Part shown: positions 1 through 10,160 of the stretch, in pieces
How positions within the stretch are numbered: the first letter of the stretch is position 1
How the letters are laid out: every line of letters starts with the position of its first letter
Assembly (NCBI GenBank): GCA_015680685.1
Contig: MNCI01005181.1
Coordinates: 301,474 to 365,473, forward strand
Origin: Gnetum montanum
Lineage: Eukaryota > Streptophyta > Gnetopsida > Gnetales > Gnetaceae
Direction of reading: 5' to 3'
Length of the DNA stretch: 64,000 nt
Notes under the pieces: model-generated
The model's database searches: none
What the model was told of the DNA's origin: nothing
What the model saw: the letters and a program-made list of their open reading frames with translations, nothing else
Program-made: the position numbers and the translations under genes

Positions 1-31
1 TATATATTCTAATTAGAACTTTATAACTTAG

Positions 32-100
32 AAATATCTACTAGAATGAAACCGATGACTTTGAGCTTTCAAAATAAGAGTCTTACCACTAGGCTAATAC
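32..100 (-). repeat. tRNA-like remnant, copy 1
   Basis: Read on the minus strand this has a D-arm/A-box-like stretch (TAGCCTAGTGGTAAGA) and a decayed T-arm. It repeats, about 280 bp later, at 312-380 with the same flank (AATTAGAACTTTATA). The acceptor stem does not pair, so this is a tRNA-derived repeat or SINE head and not a working tRNA gene. Confidence 0.45.
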
Positions 101-180
101 CTAAGACATATATTGAACCTAATACTTTTGAATAATAAAGGAATATACTAATAACTTAAGTATAGTTTAAATTAGTAACC

Positions 181-223
181 TCTTGCCTAACAACAAGATT
201 ATGAGCTAACCACTTTAGCCATC
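181..223 (-). repeat. Possible elongator tRNA-Met-like remnant
   Basis: The minus strand reads like the D-arm plus anticodon arm of an elongator Met tRNA: GGCTAAAGTGGTTAGCTC is followed by a CAT-centred loop. No convincing T-arm or acceptor stem follows. It lies between the two other tRNA-like copies. The identification is weak. Confidence 0.25.
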
Positions 224-311
224 TATTATTGAGGAGGTGTTGAAATTAAAAATAAGTAAAACATAGAAACATCGCAAGGTATATACTCCAATTAGAACTT
301 TATATAACTTA

Positions 312-380
312 TCATTGTCTACTGGAATTGAACCAATGACTTGAAGCTTCCAAATCAAGTGTCTTACCACTAGGCTAACA
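312..380 (-). repeat. tRNA-like remnant, copy 2
   Basis: This is the better preserved of the pair. On the minus strand there is an A-box-like TTAGCCTAGTGGTAAGAC and a B-box GGTTCAATTCC. The T-stem is fully paired (ATTGG with CCAGT around the loop). The anticodon arm can pair ACTTGA with TCAAGT but has an oversized loop, and the acceptor stem is lost. Confidence 0.5.
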
Positions 381-399
381 TATCATTATTTAGGCATCT

Positions 400-1172
400 A
401 TCATTAAGATTTACATAAGCCACTTATCATTGGAACCCATCTAATTTGACTATCAACAAGATATAAATAGAAAAGTATCATTTTCATTCATAGGCCCCTA
501 TTTATCTTTACAAATAAATGCATTTATTTCTTCAAAATCTATTTTTTTTTGTTTTTTGAATTGTCCAATGATAAATCATATGATGAAGCTTTCATTTAAA
601 TGGGCATTTCCTATGTTCTCATTCCCTTCTACTTTATCTAATTATATTTTAGGTACCATCTTGAGTTCTATAAAAGGTATTGATATTCCTAAATTTCCTT
701 TCTTTATTTGGAAGAAACAACATTAAGTATCTATTGAGGGGATACCAAGTTTCTCTTTCATCTAGTGTTGTTTTTTCTTCCATTTATCTCTTCCTTTAGG
801 TTTAGATTCTTAGCAATGGTGGATCATTCTTCTTCAACAATTTAATGGTTAAGAATCTTTATTTGATCTTCTTTAGTAATATATCACTTTTTTTTTGGAG
901 AGTCTATAACCAACTCATTTGTGAGGATGTTATATGCTATATTTATTTCTTGTTGTTAAGTTATTGGTGGAGAGTTATATTATTTTGTCTTTATTATAGG
1001 TGTTAATTAAAAACCAAAAACTTTAGATCTTATCTTTAATAGTTCTTTTATTGCAGTTGTTTTCTATTATTAATTATGAGTTTAAATATTTTTAGATATT
1101 TTAGGAAATTATATTTTTTTGTGTAATGTCCTCAATGTGAACTTTTTTTTCGAAATAAATGATTTTTATGGG
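400..1172. other. AT-rich stretch without recognisable gene
   Basis: No open frame, RNA gene or repeat unit was recognised. This is probably the flank of the outermost LTR element. The 5 bp before its LTR end (ATGGG, 1168-1172) should be the target-site duplication. Confidence 0.5.
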
Positions 1173-2047
1173 TGATAAGTGGTAGGATATTCCAACGCTC
1201 TTCTAAAAGTCACAAATATTTATGCATGACTAGATCATAATCCATGGATAGACAAAGTGTACTAGTGAGTTGAGAATAAGTTCACAATTTTTGTCTTCCC
1301 ACTTAGAGTTAATGAGGTACAAAATATATGATTTAACTCTTAGTGAGATATATGATAAAATGATCTTGATTGGCTTTAAGTATGCTAAGAATAAACATGG
1401 TAAAAATGAATATAATTTCTAAGTTCAATGAAAGTATAAAGTTATTCTATCCTATGGTGGTAAGTATCTACTCTTAGTTTTTGATATGTGTTCGAGGATA
1501 ATGTAACTATTACTGGCATTACCAAGTAACTTTACTACTGATTGAATCAAGCAAAGTCACTACTAAGTTACCAAATAATTACATTTTATCTCGAAACTAG
1601 GCATACTTATTACACTATACTAACAAGCATTGAAAGAGTAAATAACTTAAGAAATGTAAATAACTTAATAAAACAAACATTATGAAAAATTATATATATT
1701 CTAAGTGATATATTGCAATGATTAAGAAATCTTGATCTTTATTGTCATTCATGAATTATGTTTAGGAAAAATCCACTTGAATAAAGATTCCGTACAATCA
1801 TGATTCATCACACTATGGGCATTTACACCAAATCTAACTTTAAGAAAACAAACTATAAGAATTTTACTAACTATTGGATGTAAACTTATTTTTGACGTAA
1901 TGATGGAAACCTAGTTATAAGTATGATCATGTCCCACTACATCATAACTATGATGACATATGTTAGGCTATGATATGGTAGATACAATATCATAGTCCTT
2001 TACAACAATGTTTTATTATATCCTTATGACTGACTAAAAACTCATCA
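1173..2047 (-). mobile_element. 3' LTR of the outermost minus-strand Gypsy element
   Basis: On the minus strand the unit starts TGATGAG (2047) and ends with a decayed CTCATCA-type terminus (CTTATCA, 1173), as in the four other LTRs of this superfamily here. It keeps the family's conserved R region: a poly(A) signal AATAAAGATCAAG (minus strand, 1727-1740) and a block near 1768-1790 matching the 'TTTATTCAAG' segment of the LTRs at 3069 and 47070. A T-rich stretch and the coiled-coil ORF precede it in transcription order, so it is a 3' LTR. The 5' LTR lies beyond the right edge. Confidence 0.6.
1461..1611. repeat. Imperfect fold-back within the U5 part of the LTR
   Basis: Arms around 1490-1545 and 1550-1603 are imperfect reverse complements (CGAGGATAATGTAACTATTA against the complement of TAATTACATTTTATCTCG), centred on TGATTGAATCA. 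The corresponding part of the sister LTRs holds several CTTGGTAA repeats, so the fold-back may be a by-product of decayed internal repeats. Confidence 0.4.
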
Positions 2048-2225
2048 TCGAATTCAAACAAAAGGAGAATGGAGTTTCTTAAAAATTTGTAGTGTTACAT
2101 GGACTTTAACATTATGATACATATTTACATGACTAACTCTATTAGGTATGTTGCATCTTTATTCAAGTGGCATTACAAGATTATCATGCAATGCATGATT
2201 GACACATGATAAAAATAAAACAAAA

Positions 2226-3068
2226 TTAAATAAAGTTTGATGTAGATTCTTCAAGTTCCAAGTAGTAGTGGCTCCTCCATTAGTTTCTTCCCCTTATCAT
2301 CTAGCCTCTAAAATTGGTATCTATTTAGCAATGCTCTAAGGTTTCCTTCCTATGTTTTGGGATCATGCACCATTCATGCGAATTTAGCAATTTTTGTAGT
2401 AGTTGATACTTTCTAGGGATATGACAACTATGGAAATATTCTATTGGCTTTAACATACCATGCTACAAACTACATTCCCTCTACCTTAAATCCTTTATCC
2501 ATCTTCTATAACTCTTGATAATCTATCATTCTTCTCACCAACTTCACTACTAGATCTTTCTGACCTTAGTAGCTAAACTTGAATACTTCTAATTTAGAGT
2601 TTGCAATGTGAAGCTTTTTTTGCATATTTTCTTTCTACAAACTTCTTTTCATATATGGAATACATCTTAGATACCTGTTTCTCTGACTCTATTCTTAATC
2701 TACCTATTGTCAACATGGCCAAGTTAGCATAGTGAAGATTTACTAACCTCATGTACTCTATTACGTCTTCTATCTGTAAGTCTTTATTCTTTAGCTTAAC
2801 TTAATGGACATTAGTAAGGCTATCTAGGATGGGTTATCAATCAAGTATTCATTGGATGATAGAATTTATCTTGGCTTTAGCCATATCTAAAGTATTCTTT
2901 CTTTTTAATCTATTTATACATGTCCAGTTGATCTCTAAAGTGTTCTTTAAGTCTCTCATGCATCTTGGCCTTATTTCTCCCTACAATGATATCAATAGCT
3001 AACTATTATCGAACTACATGTACTACTTTCATTAATATTTTTCTATTTTATTAAGCTATTTATCTTAT
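2226..3068 (-). pseudogene. Coiled-coil accessory ORF, C-terminal part (outer element)
   Basis: Minus-strand translation matches the plus-strand ORF relic at 44.4-46.7 kb. Shared stretches include an almost identical EYM-x-L-x-NLHYANLAMLT block (around 2700-2770) followed by an E-x-EKQV segment, and near the end a DYQELQ...KGF...FV-WYVKA...P run. Charged, heptad-like residues dominate, so a coiled coil is likely. No homologous family of known function is recognised. The ORF is cut at 3068 by the 47-kb insertion; its preceding codons continue at 50242. Frameshifts and TAG/TAA stops show it is dead. Confidence 0.65.
3064..3068. repeat. Target-site duplication CTTAT (left copy)
   Basis: CTTAT lies directly before the LTR start at 3069 and again at 50242-50246 directly after the LTR end at 50241. 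Deleting one copy plus everything between joins two pieces of the coiled-coil ORF without a gap. Confidence 0.75.
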
Positions 3069-4007
3069 TGATGAGCATCGAAGTGTCATGTCAATGTGCC
3101 CTTGTTGATGCAGCCTTGTTAACAGGCCCACTGTCGATAGGACCCCACTTATGTGGTGTTTCCCTATTAACAAGGCTATGTTCACATAGCATTTACTACA
3201 TTAATAGGGCCCCATCATTGCAATACTATAGCAAAAACTATAAATTCAAGCTCCCAACCATGTTTATGAGGATTGAAGTCATAATAGTAGTAGAGCTCTT
3301 ATAGTTTGTCTATTCAAAAGTTAGAATATTTTCATGAGTGCCCACAGCAGGATTCATTGAGTGTATGAATCTTTATTCAAGCACTATTGTACTTAAACCA
3401 CAATAGCATGTACAACAATAAAGATGAGCTTCTTAATAAAAATTGCAACATTTTAGATAGTTTAAATTTTTTATTTATGTATTCATTATTTTTATTAAAT
3501 ATTCAATCAATTAAGCTAAATTATACTTTAATCAATTAAGCTAAATAGATTAAGTACATAAGTATGACAGCTTCAAGCGTAAACATGTATTTGCTTGGTA
3601 ATTCCAATAGTGTTATTGCTTGGTGTGCCCAGTAGCATAGTGCTTGGTAACCCAACAATGGATATGTGGGTTCAAGACATGTGTTGAAAGTAGGACCAGA
3701 TGCTTATGTTAGGACTCATTAAAGGCTAGTTATGTAGTTAAATTAAAGTAGTCATTAAACCACTTCATCTCTCTATTTAAGTATCAAAGAACCTAAAATG
3801 ATAAAGATCATATTCCTTGATTACACTTAACCATACCTTTGTACATCATAAGTGTAACTGGAAAGACAACAAATGATGTTAGGCAAGGTTCACTACCTAG
3901 AAGGCTAGTTCATTGAAAACTATAGAGTCTACAAAATTTGACCAGATCCTGCATGAATGCTTTGTGATTTGTATGCTTGGGCATAGGGGTACCTCAACCA
4001 CTCATCA
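3069..4007 (+). mobile_element. 5' LTR of plus-strand Athila-like Gypsy element
   Basis: It starts TGATGAGCATC and ends CCACTCATCA, an inverted terminus shared with the LTRs at 27848, 47070, 49237 and 55561. A TATA-like ACTATAAATT (around 3238) precedes the conserved R block, and AATAAA is at 3417-3422. A primer-binding site follows immediately, which makes this a 5' LTR. The U3 part is closest to the LTR at 47070, not to the LTR at 49237 that closes the same insertion. Confidence 0.8.
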
Positions 4008-4027
4008 TTGGCATTGTTTCTAGGGAC
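4008..4027 (+). promoter_or_regulatory. Primer-binding site, tRNA-Asp type (decayed)
   Basis: Starting 1-2 nt after the LTR end, TGGCATTGTTTCTAGGGA lines up with TGGCGCCGTTGCCGGGGA, the Asp-tRNA primer site used by Athila-type plant Gypsy elements. The differences are mostly G-to-A or C-to-T, as expected from deamination. Confidence 0.65.
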
Positions 4028-4139
4028 TTTATTTTTTAAGACATGCGCTATCTAGGATTAGTGAACATTATTAATATCATTGGATAAACCAAGGTCAAAA
4101 TCACTCTCACCTGACATATAATTACAAAAGCACATTAAT

Positions 4140-6560
4140 GTTTTACTTATGTGCAAAATGTCTTCTTCTTCTCGCAAGTAAGAAGATGTCAAACTACATG
4201 TCCCACTATAGTGCAAGGTGGTATATACTCATCCAGATATGTATGTACCTAACTGCACCTTCATCCTACACCAAGATGAGAACTGTGGCATGATATGAAG
4301 GGAAATATTATGATGCCCCCGATCGATCTATGCCTATGATGCTACTTCAAACTCTTAAGAAGTTAGGCATTCATGATCTTCAAGACGAGTATGTTGTGCA
4401 TGATTATGACTTCCAAGACTAACATCCCATTGATACACAATGCAAGAGAAATCAACATCAGGAGAAGCATCATGATTCTGTAAAGGGAAAATGGTTTACC
4501 AACCCCTTGTTCCTACTAAATCAAGATGATAATAAGAGCCCTCCCTCTAAAGGCTTTCAACATAAAAATTCTCCATTCCTAGTTACTAATGATGGGGGTG
4601 TGAACTTGAATCTACATTTTACTATCAACATTCTAGGTTTAGGCAAAGATGGCAGTCAAGCAAGGGCTTGGACAAGCATCAAGATAATGAGAAATCTAAT
4701 GAACATGGTTGTGACAACCAAAGGGAAGTTGGTAGACATCATGGTGGTGGTAGTCCTTCTCCCTCTTCATCCTCTTAATCTACATCTTCTTCTTCCTCTT
4801 CTTCTAATTCTAAAAAATATCACAAAAGAAACAATCGTGATGGAGGTGTGCAATAAAACAGTAATAATGACCTTGATGCCTGTAATAATCAAAGGGGTAA
4901 TGGAGGACATCATTAGTGATAATGAAATAATGATGATGATGATCCTTTTTTGACTACTCAAAGTATGCTTAAAATTACAAAGGTGGTTAACATCCCAACT
5001 AGGCATGTGAAAGATAGTCAAATCAAGTGCTTAAACATGAACAATATTCCAAGGTTTCATGGGGGATACCACCCTAATCTATAGACATGTTTACAAGATT
5101 TTCATGATGCTTGTGTCTTGAAAAATAATGAAAATGATTGGCAACAACTCAAGCTCTTTCCTAGGACACTCATCAAAGAGGCTGAAAGCTGGTATTGGTC
5201 CTTAGAGCAACATTCTATCCAGTGATGGAGTATAATGTTAAAGCTATTCAATGACAAACATCAAACATACTCTATAATGTCTAATCTAAGAAGGAAATTC
5301 CAATGTTGGAAATAAGGAACACATGAACCCTTGGATGCTATCATGGATAGATATTATTCTCTCTTACATCGATGCCCTGGCCATGGTTATTCTCAAAGGG
5401 AACAACTCTGGCACATCATAGATGGGCTCAAAGCAGAAACCCGAAGAACTCTTGGGTATTATTCCCAAGGAAGGCTTTCTAAATTAAGAGCTCATTAGAT
5501 ACAAAGGCTAATAGAGTAAGTATTAAAATAAGAAGGTGAGCTACAAAAAAGAAAAATTGTAGAAGAGTATAATATGGATCCTTTCATCAAAAAAAGGAGG
5601 TCCAATATTGTGATGAGGAAGAGTCACCACTTGATGAAGCGGTGAACAGAAAAACCTTACGTATTCAAAAATGTATTTCTAACATTTCAATAAAGATTGA
5701 TAAATTATGGGACTCTCTAGATGAAAATTTCCAAACTACTATGAATATTGTTGAAGCATCCAAAGAGTAGAATAGTGATCGTGACTACAAGAAGCAGAAA
5801 GAAGATGAACGTGCCTACTAGAGAAAGGTGTGAAGATAGACTCTAATGATGATACTAGTTGTGAAATCTATCAATATGAACATCCAAAGGGATGTTGTCC
5901 TATCATGTCACACTTAAAATAGTCTAGGATTTATGCATTTAATCCTTGAATAGCATTAAGGCAAGCACCTAGATGATTGTCTTATTCTCAAGGTAATCCA
6001 AGGTAGTTCCACCAGCAAAAACAAGCTTATTATCCAAGTGAAGCTCCATCATAATCATATGAGCAATACCAATAGTAGCATCAACCATAATCATGGGGAA
6101 TGCCACTACTAAGATAGCAATAACCTTATATGCAATCAAATCCATATGGGTACTATGTTTAGCAACTTGTTTCTCCATGAAGCTCTACAGGCCACACCTC
6201 ATTCTAGCATCACTATTACCCTCTAGAGTACCATCCATATCCATATTCATACCACCCTCTACATTCATCTACACATATCCTTTAACCCTCTACCTAGTTA
6301 CCTTCTACTCCATTCATGTAGGGAGAAATTCTTCCATAAACACAACAACAAAATGCTATGAGAGCTATGAATTTACAACTAGCCTTCCAACTGAGTGGTT
6401 TAGATAATAGATCTAGGAAACAACCATTTTTCTGATCCAATAGTCCTCCAAAACCCTCAAAACCTAACATGATTGGTCATCCTATATTTCCAACACCCTC
6501 ATCTTCTGCATCAAATACATTTGAGTGCCCTTCAAACCAAACACTACCTTAGATCTGCAC
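4140..6560 (+). pseudogene. Gag relic of Athila-like Gypsy element
   Basis: The clearest part is around 5140-5520: LKLFPRTLIKEAESWYWSL, then a FNDKHQT segment and a LDAIMDRYYSLLHRCPGHG stretch, the typical plant Gypsy gag (retrotrans_gag) core. The same core appears on the minus strand near 63.2 kb. Downstream (5980-6400) is a Tyr/Pro/Gln/Ser-rich linker. Many in-frame stops are present (TAG and TAA where Gln is expected, e.g. 5500-5530). Short open frames inside are fragments and not genes. Confidence 0.75.
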
Positions 6561-6599
6561 TGTGATGCTAACTCATGTTGTTTCTGATTAGATCAAGGC

Positions 6600-7060
6600 T
6601 AGAAATCTTTCCATAAAAAGATCTAATTAAGGAAGCCTTTTATTTACTTATAGATCATTGGACATGAGCCATGTAAGGCCCTTCTTAATTCTAATTCCAT
6701 TGTTAATCTCATCTCCTATGACATTTACAAGGCCTAGAACCTACCACCTCTCAAGAAGAGTAACATCTGTTTGGAATTTGTAGACCAATCAATCACTGTT
6801 CCTTTGGGGTTAGTGAAGGACATTATGATCATAGTTAGTGGGTGGTCCTATCCTTCCAACTTTCTGTTGACCAAGGTTGAGAACTACAAAGGTGACTTTT
6901 CCATCATTATGAAAAGGGCATGGTTAAGCATGGTTGATGCACGAATGGGTGTAAGAGACCTCTCCTTAGAAATCTCTAAGGAAAATGAATTTGGATGCTT
7001 AGAGAAGAAGCATGTTCCATGCATCATGTACAATGATAATGGGTGTAATTACATGTAAAA
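6600..7060 (+). pseudogene. Retroviral-type protease relic (Gypsy element)
   Basis: Residues from 6771 read SITVPLGLVKDIMIIVSGW followed by a FSIIMKRAWLS block. This is the second half of an Athila-type aspartic protease, normally ITVPLG-V-D and ILGRPWL. The changes in the RAWL block and the lack of a recognisable D-[ST]-G-A upstream show decay. A homologous block on the minus strand at 61471-61653 keeps GRAWLN. Confidence 0.7.
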
Positions 7061-7379
7061 AATATAGTCCATCAAAAGTACATTCATTAAAGCATGAAAT
7101 TAGTGTGCACATGAGATAGATATCCAAAGATGCATATACACAGTAGCCAAAAAAATGGGAAGGCACCTAGTGGCTGACAACTAACTCTAATAGTAGCACA
7201 TTATGCATGGAACCAATTGAGATCCTAACATGTGCTTATGTGAAAGGCATGGATGAACTTCAGTAAGTTCATCACCAACTCTCCAATGATGAAGATGATG
7301 ATACTTATTGGGAAGAGTTGAAAATCCTTGATAATTTCAAGTAAGAGCCCCTAGAGTTAAAAAATCTATCAGCCAACAT

Positions 7380-8270
7380 GAAGTATGCATTTTTAAATAA
7401 TGGCAAGTCAGTGATAATCAATGCAAATATTGCTCCTAAACAATAAGACAAGTTGTTTCAGGTAGTTAACAAATGGCCTATAGCCTTTGCTTAGTCATAT
7501 TACAAGATGATTGAAGTTAATCCAAGGATATGCCAACATTGCATCTACATCAACCCAACCATGAAGCTAAGAATACAACAACAAAGATGCCTAAATCCCA
7601 AATTAAAATAGATCATCAAAAAGAAAATAGAACAACTCCTCAAGGTCGGGTTCATCTATCCCATCATGGATAGTGAGTGGGTTAGCCCACTTGTAATTGT
7701 GCTAAAGAAAGATGGCAAGTGTTAGGATTACATCAACTTTAGGCTATTGAACATGGCAACATTTAAAGATCATTTTCCATTGCCATTTGTGGATAAAGTG
7801 TTGGATACTATCTCTGAGCATTGCTATTATAGCTTCTTGGATGGTTATAGTGGCTATTACCAAATCCAAATTATGCTAGAAGATCACACCAAGAGAAAAT
7901 TCACAAGTCGTTAGGGGACTTTTGCATATTGTAAGATGTTGTTTGGTTTATGCAATGCCCCTAAAACATTTCAATGCTTGGTCCTTAGTATTTTTCAATA
8001 ATAAATTGATAGTAGAGTAGAAGTCTTCATAGATGACTTCTCTACCTATGGGGCTACATTTTAGCAAGCCCTAGATTGCCTTGAGAAAGTTTTAAAAAGA
8101 TGTGTTGAAACAAACCTTGGGCTCAATTGGTAGAAAATCCATTTAATAATCTAGGAAGGCATAGTACTAGGGCATAGAATTACTTAGGTAGGGATTGAGG
8201 TAGACTGTGAAAAGATAAGGATCATCTAATGAATCACATGCCAACCAGAGATAGTTAAAGATGTTTGATC
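7380..8270 (+). pseudogene. Reverse transcriptase relic (Gypsy element)
   Basis: Conserved RT blocks run in order: WVSPLVIVLKKDGK (7678-7720), a Y-x-N-F-RLLN block, FPLPFVDKVLD, SFLDGYSGYYQI (7835-7865), GTFAYCKMLFGLCNAP (7916-7965) and the catalytic box as VFIDDFSTYG (around 8020-8050). The DD pair is kept. Stops interrupt it repeatedly, mostly TAG at positions where W or Q is expected. The FIDDFS-Y-G form is typical of the Athila/Tat branch. Confidence 0.85.
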
Positions 8271-8379
8271 ATTCCTTGGACATATTGGCTACTATCGATG
8301 ATTCATAGAGAATTTCTCTAAGATTACAAAGTCATTAGTAGATCTTAAAAAGAAAGATGCTCCATTTATCTAGACCAAG

Positions 8380-8870
8380 GAATGTAAACATGCATTTGAA
8401 TAGCTAAAGAACAAACTCATAGAAACTTTAATTCTATGAGCACAAAATTGGTCCAGACCATTTTACATAATGACGAACACATCTAATTATGCTTTGGGAG
8501 TCATACTTATGTAGTTCGATGATAAAAAAATCCATATTACATCCACCACATGAGTCAAAACATTGTGAATGCACAACTAAATTACACCACAATGGAGAAA
8601 GAATTAATGATAGTGGTGTATGCTCTTGAAAAGCTTAAGTACTATGTGCTTGGTTATAAGGTATTTGTGCACACAGACCATAGTGCCATCCACTTCCTAA
8701 TGAACAAATCAATGGTGAATCCCCATATCATATGGTGGCTCGTGATCTTGTAGGAATTTGATCTCACAATGGTATATTAGAAAGGACCTAAGAATGTGAT
8801 CACTAGCTATCTCTATTGGTTAAGATGGGATGACAAAGAGGAGGAGAGCCTACTGTCTAATCAATTTCCA
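8380..8870 (+). pseudogene. RNase H relic (Gypsy element)
   Basis: The reading frame near 8550-8753 has LNYTTMEKELMIVVYALEK and HTDHSAIHFLMNK, the standard RNase H blocks with the E of MEKEL and the D of HTDHS retained. This follows RT directly and is followed by an LTMVY-GPKNVI-YL-W-RW segment and the integrase. Confidence 0.8.
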
Positions 8871-8879
8871 AATGAACTC

Positions 8880-10160
8880 CTCTTTATAGGAGCAATAAAT
8901 GACCAAGTGCCCATAAAAACAAAATGGTATGATGGCATCCTCACTTAGCTTCTCACTTAGGAGATGCCACAAGGTCTAGACTTTAGGAAGAAACAATAGT
9001 TTCTTCATCAAGCAAAGTACTTCATGGAAATCAATGAATATCTTTACAAGGTATGCATCTATGGCTTGGTTCATTGATGTGTCCCTAATGCAAATCAACT
9101 ATGCATTCTCTAGGATACTCATGAAGGCACTTGTGGAGGCCACTATGCCAAGAGATGCATGATCATAAAAATATTGATGGTAGGATACTATTGACCTATA
9201 AATTTTAGGGACATCCACCAATTTTTCCAACCTTGTGAATGCTATCAACAAGATGGTGGGATGACTACTCGAATGGAAGGTCCTCAAAAATGGATTTAAC
9301 CACTAGAGCCCTTTGACATATGGGACATAGAATTCATGGATTCCGTTACACCCATGTCTAATGGAAAGGAATACATCATCATAGCAATTAACCACTACAC
9401 CAAATGGCAAGAAGTAGCAACCATTATCGACTATACATCATCCACTATTACTAGATTTGTACAACAAAATGTTGTCAACAGGTTTGGGGTGCCACATGCA
9501 TTGATTTCTAATAATGGAACTCACTTTATAGGTGCCACCTTTTGAAAAATTATGCAACACTTAAGGGTCAAACATAAATTAACAACACCCTATCACCCCC
9601 AAGCCAATGATCAAGCAAAGGTAACTAACAGGGAGATCACAAAGTTTCTAACAAGGACCATAAGCAAATATAGGACAAATTGGAGCACAAAACTCAATGA
9701 TTCCCTCTAGGCCTATCACTCAACATGGAAACTCCTTATTAGCTACTCTCCCTAGAAGCTAGTGTATGAAAAATTTTCAATACTTCCAATTCAATATAAG
9801 CTCTATACACTCTCAACAGCCTATGAACTGAATCTTAACCTAAGTCTAAAATAAAAAGAAAGATTGCTCAATCTCAATGTACTAGATCAAAACCAATTAT
9901 TAGTCCTATCTTTGAATGAAATGCATAAGGCATTCAACAAACAACAACATGACCTAAGAATATGGAAAGTAAAATTTCAATCAAAAGATAAGGTTCTCTA
10001 CTAAAACCCCACACATGTACCACAGAAAACTAAGTTTCAAACATTATGGAAGGGACCTTATATAATTTCTAAAATATTTCCCTTTAGGGCCATGACCATA
10101 TACAAACCTAAGAGCCCAAATAAAAAGTAGTTGGTTAACATCTAACAAGTAAAGCTTTTT
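8880..10160 (+). pseudogene. Integrase relic (Gypsy element)
   Basis: A decayed HHCC finger (HEGTCGGHYAKR, 9120-9160, ending near PCECYQQ) precedes the core: PFDIWDIEFMDSV (around 9310-9345), NGKEYIIIAINHYTKW, VVNRFGVPHALIS, NNGTHF and YHPQANDQ. The first catalytic Asp is kept, but the second reads Asn (SNNGTHF) and the catalytic Glu position reads Lys (QAKVTNREI). The protein would be inactive even without its stops. A chromodomain is not seen; the tail (9990-10130) resembles the KG-P-Y-I linker of Athila integrases. Confidence 0.85.
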
